A model generated the notes under the pieces. That model was not told where the DNA came from, did no database searches, and was given only the letters and a program-made list of their open reading frames with translations. The translations under genes and the position numbers were made by a program. From Acidovorax sp. NB1 (GTDB taxonomy: Bacteria; Pseudomonadota; Gammaproteobacteria; Burkholderiales; Burkholderiaceae_C), in the NCBI RefSeq assembly GCF_005405905.1, contig NZ_BJHU01000059.1:433-64432 (forward strand): a stretch of DNA of 64,000 nt, given 5' to 3'. Each line of letters opens with the position of its first letter. The first letter of the stretch is position 1. Of the stretch, positions 43,888 through 52,262 are shown piece by piece.

Positions 43888-44787
43888 TCACCGCCCTTCC
43901 ATCCACCTCTCTACCTCCCCCATCAAATGCCCGCGAAACACCTCCGCAATCGGTGACAGCTGCTTGCCCTTGGGCCACACCAGGTGCCATTGCGACTGGA
44001 TGGGGAAACCCACCACGTTGAGCACCGCCAGGCCTTCGTGGTGCGCGCCCAGCGCGTGGCGCGAGACGATGGACACGCCCAGCTGGCCTTCCACCGATTC
44101 CTTGATGGCCTCGTTGCTGCCCAGCTCCAGCACAGCGGCGGGGGCAAAACCGAGCTGGTGCAGGTGCGCGTCGGTGGCCATGCGGGTGCCAGAGCCTTTT
44201 TCGCGCAGGATGAAACGCTCGGCCTGCAATTGCGTGAGCTTGACGCGCTTTTTGGGGGCGAGTGGGTGGCCTGCGGCGGCGATGACGACCAGCGGGTTGG
44301 GCATGAGGATGTGGTCCTCCAGCGGCAAATCGGCGGGCGGCATGGACATGACGTAGAGGTCGTCCAGGTTGCTGCGCAGCCGGCTGATGACGTGGTCGCG
44401 GTTGAGCACCTCCAGCGAGATGTCGATCTGCGGGTGCAGCTTGCAAAAGCTGCCCAGCAGGCGCGGCACAAAGTACTTGGCGGTGCTGACCACAGCCACC
44501 TTGAGGCGCCCGCTGGTGAGTCCCTTGGCGCCCGACACGCGCTGCTCAAAGGCATCCCATTCGCCCGCAATGGCGCGCGCGGTGCGGGCCAGTGCATGCC
44601 CCGCCTCGGTGAGGTGCACGCGGCGCGAGATGACTTCGTACAGCGGCAGGCCCACGGCCTGGGTCACCTCGCGCAGCTGCATGGAGGCAGTGGGCTGGGT
44701 GACGTGCATGACGCGGGCGGCGGCGCTGACGCTGCCGGTTTCGGCCAGCGCCAGAAAAAGCCGCAGCTGGCGGAAGGTGATGTTCAT
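43888..44787 (-). CDS. CbbR/CmpR-like LysR regulator
   Basis: 299 residues. HTH TFRQLRLFLALAETGSVSAAARVMHVTQPTASMQLREV at the N-terminus and an effector domain with PRLLGSFCKLHPQI and ILREKGSGTR resemble the CbbR/CmpR/CysB-like group that regulate carbon-fixation or inorganic-carbon genes. It is divergent from an SbtA-type bicarbonate transporter, which it probably controls; the 82-base gap carries a palindrome. It converges with the LysR gene at 42901 (18-base gap). Confidence 0.87.
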   Translation of the reverse strand: MNITFRQLRLFLALAETGSVSAAARVMHVTQPTASMQLREVTQAVGLPLYEVISRRVHLTEAGHALARTARAIAGEWDAFEQRVSGAKGLTSGRLKVAVVSTAKYFVPRLLGSFCKLHPQIDISLEVLNRDHVISRLRSNLDDLYVMSMPPADLPLEDHILMPNPLVVIAAAGHPLAPKKRVKLTQLQAERFILREKGSGTRMATDAHLHQLGFAPAAVLELGSNEAIKESVEGQLGVSIVSRHALGAHHEGLAVLNVVGFPIQSQWHLVWPKGKQLSPIAEVFRGHLMGEVERWMEGR

Positions 44788-44793
44788 AGAGTT

Positions 44794-44806
44794 TTATCTA
44801 TAGATA
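44794..44806. promoter_or_regulatory. palindromic LysR box between the regulator and sbtA
   Basis: TATCTATAGATA at 44795-44806 is a perfect 12-bp palindrome; with the preceding T it includes T-N11-A. It is 8 bases from the LysR start codon and 64 bases before sbtA. Confidence 0.55.
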
Positions 44807-44869
44807 GCCACATTCGAATCGATTTTACTTTGCACCCTGCGCTGCCTACCATCGCCGCAAAAGGAGTAA

Positions 44870-45928
44870 ATGATGCAAAGCCTGTTGGACCCTGCGATCT
44901 TGTTTTTTGCCCTGGGGGTGTTTGCGGGCCTGGTCCGTTCCAACCTGGAGATGCCTGCGGCGATATCGAAGTTTTTGTCGATTTACCTGTTGATGGCGCT
45001 GGGCCTCAAGGGCGGGTTTGCGCTGGCGGCGTCGGGCTTCACGCCCAGCGTGGCCACCAGCCTGGGGCTGGCGGTGCTGCTGGCCATCGTGGTGCCGCTG
45101 GTGGGCTATGCGCTGCTGCGACGGGTGCTGTCGGGTTTCAATGCGGCGGCGGTGGCAGCCACCTATGGATCGGTGAGCGCGGTGACGTTCGTGACGGCCA
45201 CGCAGTATCTGGAGTCGCAACACATCGCCTACGGCGGCCACATGGCGGCGGCGATGGCGCTGATGGAGTCGCCCGCCATCATCCTGGCGGTGCTGCTGGC
45301 CAATGCGCTGCGGCAAAAGCAGCAAGCCCTGGCCGCCACCAGCACCCCGCCCGTGGTGGGGATGACCAGCGCAGGCGCCGCCACCCTGGGTGGGCATGGG
45401 CTGAGCCCTGTGAGTGGCAAGGGCGGCCCGCACCTGTCGGTGGGCAAGATCCTGCACGAGTCGTTCACCGATGGCACGCAGTTGCTGCTGCTGGGCGCGA
45501 TGCTGATCGGCCTGCTGACGGGCGATGCGGGCAAGGCGGCCATGCAGCCTTTTTCGGGCGACCTCTTCAAGGGCATGTTGTGCCTGTTCTTGCTGGACAT
45601 GGGCCTCTCGACAGCACGCAACCTGCCTGCGGTGCGCCAGCAGTCGCCCTGGCTGCTGGCCTATGCGGTGCTGGGCCCCATCACCCACGCCGCGCTGGCG
45701 CTGGGGCTGGCCTGGCTGGCGGCAGTGCCTGCTGGCGATGCGGTGCTGCTGATGGTGCTGGCGGCCAGTGCCTCGTACATCGCCGTGCCCGCCGTGGTGC
45801 GCTATGCCATCCCCGAGGCCGACCCGTCGCTGTATGTGAGCCTGTCGCTGGGGCTGACGTTTCCGCTCAACATCGTGCTGGGCATTCCGCTGTACACGCA
45901 GGTGGTGCAAAGCCTGTGGGCGGTGTGA
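44870..45928 (+). CDS. SbtA-type sodium-dependent bicarbonate transporter
   Basis: 352 residues, about ten membrane helices. The family hallmarks are visible: FFALGVFAGLVRSNLEMP at the N-terminus, the GLKGG-type first half (YLLMALGLKGGFAL), and MALMESPAI in the middle of the inverted-repeat fold. A cytoplasmic loop of about 45 residues rich in Ala, Thr and Gly separates the halves, then LLGAMLIGLLTG and the C-terminal half with ASASYIAVPAVVRYAIPEADPSLY. SbtA imports bicarbonate with Na+ in cyanobacteria; heterotroph members likely supply carboxylases. No SbtB regulator gene follows. AAGGAG at 44861 is just before two ATG codons (44870 and 44873). Confidence 0.88.
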   Translation: MMQSLLDPAILFFALGVFAGLVRSNLEMPAAISKFLSIYLLMALGLKGGFALAASGFTPSVATSLGLAVLLAIVVPLVGYALLRRVLSGFNAAAVAATYGSVSAVTFVTATQYLESQHIAYGGHMAAAMALMESPAIILAVLLANALRQKQQALAATSTPPVVGMTSAGAATLGGHGLSPVSGKGGPHLSVGKILHESFTDGTQLLLLGAMLIGLLTGDAGKAAMQPFSGDLFKGMLCLFLLDMGLSTARNLPAVRQQSPWLLAYAVLGPITHAALALGLAWLAAVPAGDAVLLMVLAASASYIAVPAVVRYAIPEADPSLYVSLSLGLTFPLNIVLGIPLYTQVVQSLWAV

Positions 45929-45978
45929 GGGCGCGCAGCACGCAGGCCGCGTGCCGCCCCCGGCATGCGCTTGCAGCG

Positions 45979-46066
45979 CCTTGCACCATTGCTACTATTT
46001 GAATAGCTAAAAAGGCATACTGGACGCGCGGAAGCGGCCATTTTTATTGATATTTTTGCCCCTCAA
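45979..46066 (-). repeat. diverged copy of the TAGCAGCTAT dispersed repeat
   Basis: On the minus strand: GCAAAAATATCAATAAAAATGG, CCGCTTCCGCGCG, then TTTTTAGCTATTCAAATAGTAGC. The order and several blocks match 19213-19286. It fills most of the gap between sbtA and the convergent radical SAM gene. Confidence 0.45.
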
Positions 46067-46081
46067 CACCATACAACCGGA

Positions 46082-47260
46082 TCAGAACAGGCTGCTTTGC
46101 CCTTGCAGCAGACCGGGGCGGAATTGGCCCAGGTCCAGCTCCACCCGTTCGCGGTTCAGGCCCAGCCTGCGGCAGGTGGTGGCAAAACGCTGGCGAACCA
46201 GGTCGGCCCACAGGCCGGTGCCTTTCATGCGGGTGGCGAAGTCGCTGTTGTAGGTTTTGCCTGCGCGGCGCTCGGCGTCGCTGAGGTGGTGCAGGTCTTG
46301 CACCCGGGCCATCACGCGCGCGGCGCGCTGGGGGTAGTGCACCTGCAGCCATTCGCGGAATAGCGCGTCCAGCTCCCACGGCAGACGCAGCACGGTGTAG
46401 AAGGCACTGCGCGCACCCGCGTCGCGTGCGGCCTCCAGCACCTGCTCCATGTCTTCGGTGATGAAGGGGATCTGCGGCGCCACGCTCACGCCCACGGGCA
46501 CACCCGCCTCGGCCAGCGCGCGGATGGTGCGCAGGCGCCGGTGGGGCGCGGCGGCGCGGGGTTCCATGCGGCGGGCCAGCGCGGCATCGAGCGTGGTGAT
46601 GGTGACGTACACAGCAGCCAGGCGCTGCGCGGCCAGCGGGGCGAGCAGGTCCAGGTCACGCTCTACGCCGCCGGACTTGGTGATGAGCGAAAACGGGTGG
46701 CGCGCGTCGCGCATCACCTCGATCACGCTGCGGGTGAGCTTGAGCTCGCGCTCCACGGGCTGGTAGCAGTCGGTGGCGGAGCCGATGTTCAAGAGGCGCG
46801 GCACATAGCGCGGCTGGGCCAGTTCGGCCCGCAACACGCTGGCGATGTTGTGTTTGGCGACGATCTGCGTTTCAAAGTCCAGCCCGGGCGAGAAGTTGAG
46901 GTAGCTGTGCGTGGGCCGGGCGTAGCAGTAGATGCAGCCGTGCTCGCAACCCCGGTAGGGGTTGACCGAGAGTTCGAAAAAGATGTCGGGTGAATCGTTG
47001 GCGCAGATGGCGCTGCGCGCGGTTTCGAGGTGCACGCGGGTGGCAGCATGGGTCGCGGCGGGGTTGGCTGGGGCATAGCCTGCCCCATCATCGTCTCCAG
47101 GCGGTGGGCCCCAGCCGTCGTCGGCCACCTCACGCGTGTCGCGCGCAAACCGGTGCGCCATGGCCGTGGCCGCACCCCGGCCGCGAATGGCCTGCAAGGG
47201 AATGCGGACCTCTTCGGGCGGCGCGGGGATGTCGGAGGAGTCCGTGAAGGTGCGCGGCAT
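46082..47260 (-). CDS. PA0069-family radical SAM protein (SPL-like)
   Basis: 392 residues. The [4Fe-4S]/SAM motif is C-x3-C-x2-C in YRGCEHGCIYCYARPTH (about residues 107-123), preceded by the family LSVNPYRG. The N-terminal conserved AIRGRGAATA lies about 25 residues in. The family is often annotated as DNA repair photolyase or spore photoproduct lyase-like, but its activity is unproven. Start at ATG 47260 puts a perfect LexA-type box one base upstream, which supports a DNA damage role and leaves no room for a normal ribosome-binding site. Confidence 0.85.
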   Translation of the reverse strand: MPRTFTDSSDIPAPPEEVRIPLQAIRGRGAATAMAHRFARDTREVADDGWGPPPGDDDGAGYAPANPAATHAATRVHLETARSAICANDSPDIFFELSVNPYRGCEHGCIYCYARPTHSYLNFSPGLDFETQIVAKHNIASVLRAELAQPRYVPRLLNIGSATDCYQPVERELKLTRSVIEVMRDARHPFSLITKSGGVERDLDLLAPLAAQRLAAVYVTITTLDAALARRMEPRAAAPHRRLRTIRALAEAGVPVGVSVAPQIPFITEDMEQVLEAARDAGARSAFYTVLRLPWELDALFREWLQVHYPQRAARVMARVQDLHHLSDAERRAGKTYNSDFATRMKGTGLWADLVRQRFATTCRRLGLNRERVELDLGQFRPGLLQGQSSLF

Positions 47261-47280
47261 AACTGTATAAATATACAGTT
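47261..47280. promoter_or_regulatory. LexA (SOS) box
   Basis: AACTGTATAAATATACAGTT: CTGT-N8-ACAG, a 20-base near-perfect dyad matching the E. coli-type SOS box used by LexA in beta- and gammaproteobacteria. On the minus strand it contains TATATT and is directly followed by the ATG of the radical SAM gene. Confidence 0.75.
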
Positions 47281-47316
47281 TTTTGACGACGCGCGCATCG
47301 TTTGCTCAGCCCGCGC

Positions 47317-47343
47317 TCAGCGCACCCAGCGCACCCAGCGCAC
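47317..47343 (+). repeat. short tandem repeat, three units of CCAGCGCAC
   Basis: TCAGCGCAC, CCAGCGCAC, CCAGCGCAC: three near-identical 9-base units between the radical SAM and LysR genes, just after the LysR stop on the minus strand. Possibly variable in copy number. Confidence 0.6.
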
Positions 47344-47361
47344 GCAAGCCAGCGGGTCATT

Positions 47362-48261
47362 TCACTCCTTGAACAACTGCTCGATCAGGCCGCGCATCCA
47401 CTGGTTGCCGGGGTCGCTTTCAAACCGGCGGCTCCAGTGCAGCGACACAGTGAAGTCGCGCAGCGGCAGCGCGGGCTCGATCAGGGTGTAGCCGCCATCG
47501 GCGGCAAAGGTGCGCGCAATGTTGCGGGGCATGACCACGGCCAGGTCTGTGGCGCGCACGATGGCGGGCAGCACCATGAAGTGTTCGGTGGTCAGGCGGA
47601 TGCGGTCCTGCAGCTGCTGCATCTCCAGGATGCGCAAGGTGTCGGAGTGGGCGCGCACGGCCACAAACTCCAGTTGCCGCAGGGCACCCAGCAGCACCGG
47701 GCCGCTGCGCCGGGTGGCGGCAAAGGGGTGGCCTGCGCGCAGCAGCACCACGTAGCGGTCGTGGAGGAGCTGCACGCGCTGCGTGTCCTTCACCGTGGGC
47801 AAAAAGCCGAAAGCGAAGTCGATGGCGCCGCTGTCCAGCCGCTGTGGGATCTCGTGGCGCGGCACGGGCAGCGTCTCCAGCCGCACGCCGGGCGCCTGGT
47901 GCTGCAGCGCCACCATCAGGTCGGGCAGAAAACGGCCCTCGCCAATGTCGCTCATGTGGATGCGAAAGACCTTGTGCGACTGCAGCGGCTCGAACTGGGC
48001 GGATTCGTTGAGTGCCTCTTCCAGCAGGCCCAGGGCGCTGCGCACGGCGTTGGCCAGCCGGTCGGCCTTGGGCGTGGGCTGCACGCCGCCGCCTGCGCGC
48101 ACAAACAGCGGGTCTTTGATGAGCAGGCGCAGGCGCGTGAGTGCCTGGCTGGCGGCAGGCTGCGTCAGGTCCAGCAGGTCAGCGGCGCGGCTCACGCTGC
48201 GCGTGCGGTAGACGGCATCAAACAGGCGCAGCAGGTTGAGGTCAATGTCCTTGATATGCAT
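47362..48261 (-). CDS. LysR-family transcriptional regulator (NodD/NahR-like)
   Basis: 299 residues. The N-terminal IDLNLLRLFDAVYRTRSVSRAADLLDLTQPAASQALTRLR-type HTH, with DLNLL at the very start and PLFVRAGGG after the helix, is typical of the NahR/NodD/LinR branch that often controls aromatic degradation genes. It is divergent from the benzoylformate decarboxylase gene (66 bases apart), its likely target. Effector unknown, perhaps an aromatic acid. Confidence 0.87.
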   Translation of the reverse strand: MHIKDIDLNLLRLFDAVYRTRSVSRAADLLDLTQPAASQALTRLRLLIKDPLFVRAGGGVQPTPKADRLANAVRSALGLLEEALNESAQFEPLQSHKVFRIHMSDIGEGRFLPDLMVALQHQAPGVRLETLPVPRHEIPQRLDSGAIDFAFGFLPTVKDTQRVQLLHDRYVVLLRAGHPFAATRRSGPVLLGALRQLEFVAVRAHSDTLRILEMQQLQDRIRLTTEHFMVLPAIVRATDLAVVMPRNIARTFAADGGYTLIEPALPLRDFTVSLHWSRRFESDPGNQWMRGLIEQLFKE

Positions 48262-48327
48262 TGGATGAATACCGCTTAGTCATTTCATTGTATTGATGGA
48301 TGACTGGCGTGCCCCGAAGATGGCGCA

Positions 48328-49926
48328 ATGCCTTCACAAGACCCCCATCTGCCCACCGTGCGCGAGGCCGTGCTCGACCTGCTGCGCGGCTTTCACATAG
48401 ACACCATCTTCGGCAACCCCGGCTCCACCGAGCTGCCGCTGTTCCTCGACTTCCCCCCGGACTTCCGCTACATCCTCGGCCTGCAGGAATCGGTGGTGGT
48501 GGGCATGGCCGATGGCTATGCCCAGGCCACGCATAACGCGGCCTTTGTGAACCTGCACTCGGCTGCAGGCGTGGGCCATGCCATGGGCAACATCTTCACG
48601 GCGCACAAAAACCGCACGCCCATGGTCATCACCGCCGGGCAGCAGGCGCGGTCCATCCTGCCGTTCGACCCGTTCCTTTTCTCGGGCCAGGCCACCGAGC
48701 TGCCCAAGCCTTATGTGAAATGGAGCATCGAGCCCGCCCGCGCCGAAGACGTGCCCCTGGCCATCGCGCGCGCCTACTACATCGCCATGCAACAGCCGCG
48801 TGGGCCGGTGCTGGTCTCTATCCCCGCCGACGACTGGGACAAGCCCTGCGAGCCCGTGCAGGCCCGCACCGTGAGCACCGAGTCGCGGCCCGAGCCCCGC
48901 GTGCTTCAGGCCATTGGCGATGCGCTGGATGCCGCGCAGCGCCCCGCCTTCGTGGTGGGCGCCGCGGTGGACCGCGACCGCGCCTGGGACGATGTGCTGG
49001 CCCTGGCCGAGCGGCACAACGCCGCCGTGTGGATTGCACCCATGTCCGGCCGCTGTGGCTTTCCACAGGACCACCGCTTGTTTGCAGGCGTGCTGCCCGC
49101 CATGCGCGAGAAGATCGTGGCGCTGCTCGGCGGGCACGACCTGGTGTTTGCGCTGGGCGCCGCCGCCTTCACGTACCACGTGGAAGGCTTTGGCCCCCAC
49201 GTGCCGCCGGGCGCGCAGCTGGCGCAGCTGATCGACGACCCGGGCACAGCAGCCTGGACGCCCGAGGGCACCTCGGCCGTGGGCAGCGTGCGCCTGGGCG
49301 TGCAGGACCTGCTGGCACGCCACGCGCCTGCGGCGCGCGCCCTGCCCCCACCCCGTGCCGCGCGGTCTCGCGTCGAACCCTCAGAGCCCGGCGCCCTGAT
49401 GAGCGTGCCCTATGTGATGCAGACCTTGGCCGAGGTGCGCGATGCGGCCTCCATCGTGGTGGAAGAGGCGCCCAGCTCGCGCGCGGCCATGCATGCCTAT
49501 CTGCCCATTCTGCAGAGCGAGACCTTCTACACCATGTGCAGCGGCGGCCTGGGCTACGGCCTGCCTGCTGCGGTGGGCGTGGCGCTGGCCAAGCCCGACC
49601 GCAAGGTCATCGGGCTGATTGGCGACGGCTCGGCGATGTACTCCATCCAGGCGCTGTGGAGTGCAGCGCAGCTGCAACTGCCCATCACCTTCATCATCCT
49701 CAAGAACCGCCGCTACGCAGCCCTGCAGGAGTTCGCGCCCACCTTCGGTTTTCATGAAGGCGACAAGCTGGAAGGCACCGACCTGCCCGATCTCGACTTT
49801 CTGGCCCTTGCGCGCGGCCAGGGCTGCGAGGCTGTGCGCGTGAGCGATGCCCGCCAGTTGGCGCCGGTGCTGCGCAACGCGCTGGCGCATCCGCGCGCCT
49901 TGCTGGTGGAGGTGGATGTGGCCTGA
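48328..49926 (+). CDS. mdlC: benzoylformate decarboxylase
   Basis: 532 residues, ThDP-dependent decarboxylase. The active-site set of Pseudomonas BFD (Ser26, Glu47, His70, His281) is matched by Ser33 (NPGSTELP), Glu54 (LQE), His77 (NLHSAAG) and His284 (TYHVEGF). The cofactor motif GDGSAMYSIQALW with the following ILKN is at about 432-461. It decarboxylates benzoylformate to benzaldehyde in mandelate degradation; other mdl genes are not seen here. Followed by a Bug-type receptor gene (98-base gap) and preceded by a divergent LysR gene. Confidence 0.85.
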   Translation: MPSQDPHLPTVREAVLDLLRGFHIDTIFGNPGSTELPLFLDFPPDFRYILGLQESVVVGMADGYAQATHNAAFVNLHSAAGVGHAMGNIFTAHKNRTPMVITAGQQARSILPFDPFLFSGQATELPKPYVKWSIEPARAEDVPLAIARAYYIAMQQPRGPVLVSIPADDWDKPCEPVQARTVSTESRPEPRVLQAIGDALDAAQRPAFVVGAAVDRDRAWDDVLALAERHNAAVWIAPMSGRCGFPQDHRLFAGVLPAMREKIVALLGGHDLVFALGAAAFTYHVEGFGPHVPPGAQLAQLIDDPGTAAWTPEGTSAVGSVRLGVQDLLARHAPAARALPPPRAARSRVEPSEPGALMSVPYVMQTLAEVRDAASIVVEEAPSSRAAMHAYLPILQSETFYTMCSGGLGYGLPAAVGVALAKPDRKVIGLIGDGSAMYSIQALWSAAQLQLPITFIILKNRRYAALQEFAPTFGFHEGDKLEGTDLPDLDFLALARGQGCEAVRVSDARQLAPVLRNALAHPRALLVEVDVA

Positions 49927-50024
49927 GAGGCGGAGCCTGCACACTGGCGCGGCACCTGTCGCCCGCCTGCTTTTTTGATTCATTGCACAAGACCCGGCAC
50001 ACCCGGGCCCTAACGGAGACACAC

Positions 50025-51035
50025 ATGCATTCTTCCTATCCCCTTCGCACCCAACGCCGCCTCCTGGGCGCGCTGGCCCTGGCGGGCGCGGCCTTCGGCC
50101 TGTTGCTGCACTTGCAACCCGCGCAGGCCCAGACCGAAGCCTGGCCCGGCAAGCCCATCAAGGTGATCGTGAACTTCCCCGCGGGCGGCGCGGCCGACCA
50201 GATCGCGCGGGCCGTGACAGTGCCGCTGCAGACGGCGCTGGGCCAGCCCGTGGTGGTCGAGAACCGGGGTGGCGCAGGCGGCAACATCGGCGGCGAGGCA
50301 GTGGCCAAGTCGCCCGCCGATGGCTACACGCTGCTCATGAGCTCGGGCGGCATGGTGTCGGTCAACCCGCACCTGTATCCCAAGATGCCGTTCGACCCCG
50401 CCAAGGACCTGGTGCCTGTGGCTGCGGCTGCGCGTGTGCTGGTGTTCCTGGAGGTCCGGCCCACGCTGCCGGTCAACACCATCCAGGAGTTCATGCAGTA
50501 CCTCAAGGCCCATCCCGGCAAGCTGAGTTTTGGCACGCCAGGCAACGGCAGCTCGCCGCACCTGGCGGCCGAGATGCTCAAGGCCCAGGCCCATGTGTTC
50601 GCCGTGCACGTGCCCTACCGGGGCGCGGCCCCCGCCATGCAGGACCTGCTGGGCGGGCAGGTGGACTTCATGTTCGATCCCGGCATCGGCCTGCAGCACG
50701 TGAAGGCGGGCAAGCTGCGCCTGCTGGCCGTGGGCAGCGCCAAGCGCTCGCCCCTGTTCCCCGATGTGCCCACTCTCGACGAGGTGGGCCTCAAGGGGTT
50801 CGATGCCGACACGTGGTTTGGCTTTTACGCTCCTGCCGGCACGCCGCCCGAGGTGGTGGCGCGCCTGAACCGCGAGATCAACAAGGTGCTGGCCACCCCG
50901 GCCGTGAAGGAACGCATCACAGCGCTGGGCGGCGTGCCCGCGCCGATGTCACCGGCCGACTTCCATGCGCGCGCCTCTATCGACAGCACGCGGTTTGGTG
51001 CGCTGATCAAGGCGCGCAACATCACGGGGGATTAA
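50025..51035 (+). CDS. Bug-family tripartite tricarboxylate transporter receptor
   Basis: 336 residues from the ATG at 50025, behind ACGGAGA. A signal peptide (residues 1-36, ending PAQAQ) leads to a periplasmic binding protein with the Bug signatures WPGKPIKVIVNFPAGGAADQIAR and VENRGGAGGNIG, and PYRGAAPAMQDLLGGQVDFMFD. These capture organic acids or aromatic acids for TTT permeases, which may be encoded elsewhere; Bug genes are greatly expanded in Comamonadaceae and Bordetella. Position behind mdlC suggests an aromatic acid ligand, as inference. Confidence 0.88.
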   Translation: MHSSYPLRTQRRLLGALALAGAAFGLLLHLQPAQAQTEAWPGKPIKVIVNFPAGGAADQIARAVTVPLQTALGQPVVVENRGGAGGNIGGEAVAKSPADGYTLLMSSGGMVSVNPHLYPKMPFDPAKDLVPVAAAARVLVFLEVRPTLPVNTIQEFMQYLKAHPGKLSFGTPGNGSSPHLAAEMLKAQAHVFAVHVPYRGAAPAMQDLLGGQVDFMFDPGIGLQHVKAGKLRLLAVGSAKRSPLFPDVPTLDEVGLKGFDADTWFGFYAPAGTPPEVVARLNREINKVLATPAVKERITALGGVPAPMSPADFHARASIDSTRFGALIKARNITGD

Positions 51036-51134
51036 GGGCGGCGCGGGGCGCTGTGAATGCCCGCGCACGGCAGTGCGAGATTCGCGATGGTCTACAGTCC
51101 CGCGCTTTGTCACAACCATCCCAGAGGTACTGCC

Positions 51135-51548
51135 ATGGCGCGCAAGCCCCAGATCATCCTGTCGTCACTCGACGTTGACCGCATCGAAGCCCTGCTGGCC
51201 GCGATCCCGGCCAGCGTCTTTCCTGGCAAGGCGGATCTGCAGGCAGAGCTCGACCGGGCGGACGTGGTGCCGCCCGAAGAGATTCCACCCAACGTGGTGA
51301 CCATGAACTCCACCGTGCAGTTCTCCATCCTGGAGACGGGCAAGGAGTTCTGCCTCACGCTGGTCTACCCCCGCGACGCCGATGGCACCGCCGACCGCAT
51401 CTCGATCTTTGCGCCCGTGGGCAGCGCCCTGCTGGGCCTGGCGGTGGGCGACGAACTGGCCTGGCCCGGGCCGGGTGGCAAGTCGATGACGGTGCGGGTG
51501 AAGGACATCCTGTACCAGCCTGAAAGCGCGGGCGAGCTGCACCGCTGA
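51135..51548 (+). CDS. rnk: nucleoside diphosphate kinase regulator (Rnk/GreA C-terminal family)
   Basis: 137 residues. N-terminal short coiled coil (ILSSLDVDRIEALLAAI) followed by a GreA/GreB-type FKBP-like domain: VVTMNSTVQF, LTLVYPRDADG, ISIFAPVGSALLGLAVGDELAWP, the consensus of Rnk. In E. coli, Rnk binds RNA polymerase and influences Ndk and nucleotide pools. Start at 51135; upstream in-frame sequence is not family-like. Isolated, followed by a dispersed repeat. Confidence 0.88.
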   Translation: MARKPQIILSSLDVDRIEALLAAIPASVFPGKADLQAELDRADVVPPEEIPPNVVTMNSTVQFSILETGKEFCLTLVYPRDADGTADRISIFAPVGSALLGLAVGDELAWPGPGGKSMTVRVKDILYQPESAGELHR

Positions 51549-51557
51549 ATTCGGAAC

Positions 51558-51665
51558 ACCCCCCTGAGCGGCTGCGCCGCTTCCCCCCGCTCTCGCAGCG
51601 CTGCGCGCTGCGGGCAGGGGGACGCAGCCCTCGCTGCGGGGCGGCCCTTGCTTGGCTGCCCTGGC
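51558..51665 (+). repeat. dispersed GC-rich repeat, copy 1
   Basis: CCCCCTGAGCGGCTGCGCCGCTTCCCCC at the start contains a small perfect stem (GAGCGGC/GCCGCTT type), then AGGGGGACGC and GGGGCGGCCCTTGC. The same blocks in the same order occur inverted at 61978-62093. From memory, this family is frequent in Acidovorax-like genomes. Confidence 0.75.
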
Positions 51666-51804
51666 CTTTGGGCGCGTCAGTTTCTGAGGTTATGGGGTAG
51701 CAGGAGCCTCCTGGAGCGCTGAGCGCCGTCTGTTCCTATTGACCCCGTCTGGATGGCGTGGGGGCCATGGATCGGGGTGGTGCAAAGCGCCATGAGCCGC
51801 GACA

Positions 51805-52209
51805 ATGGCAGCCGCCATGACCACACCGCCCCCGCCGCACGCGCAAGACCTGCCACCGTCCATCGACCAGTTCGACCCGGACTCCACCATCGCCTTCCAA
51901 AGCCGCATGGAGCGGGCCCCCGAGTGGTTCTGCTCGTTCCTCGCGGGCAACAGCCGCGAAAAAAGCCGCCTCAAGCGCGAGATGGCGACCATGAAGGGAT
52001 CGGTGGTATGGCTCGTGCAGCAGCGCCGCCAGGGCAACTGGACGGCCGATGAGCGCACCCACCTGCGCGATGTGATGCGGTCCGCATCGTCCGTCAGCCC
52101 CTACCTGTTCATCTGGGTGATTCCGGGCTCGATGCTGATCCTGCCCTTCATGGCCTGGTTTCTGGACCGGCAGCGCAAGCGGCGCGAGCGCAAGCTGCAG
52201 CGCCCTTGA
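51805..52209 (+). CDS. small membrane protein, possibly LETM1-like
   Basis: 134 residues. Polar N-terminal half with AFQSRMERAPEWFCSFLAGNSREKSRLKREM, then DERTHLRDVMRSASSVSPYLFIWVIPGSMLILPFMAWFLDRQRKRRERK. The hydrophobic segment (about 99-117), ahead of a strongly basic tail, gives one membrane helix. The arrangement, a helical region, an S-x-x-P helix with PFMAWFLDRQ and basic end, recalls LETM1-type ribosome-binding domains, but similarity is by eye only. Function unknown. An ATG four codons downstream (51817) is also possible. Confidence 0.6.
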   Translation: MAAAMTTPPPPHAQDLPPSIDQFDPDSTIAFQSRMERAPEWFCSFLAGNSREKSRLKREMATMKGSVVWLVQQRRQGNWTADERTHLRDVMRSASSVSPYLFIWVIPGSMLILPFMAWFLDRQRKRRERKLQRP

Positions 52210-52262
52210 ACCGCTCCACCGCCCGTGCCCCGCTCCAGCGACGGTGGTAATGCAGCGAGGGG

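Noticed and set aside
49927-50024. Terminator after mdlC (AGGCGG pairing with CCGCCT before T6)
   Set aside because: Only six base pairs around a loop of about 30 bases; too weak to list.
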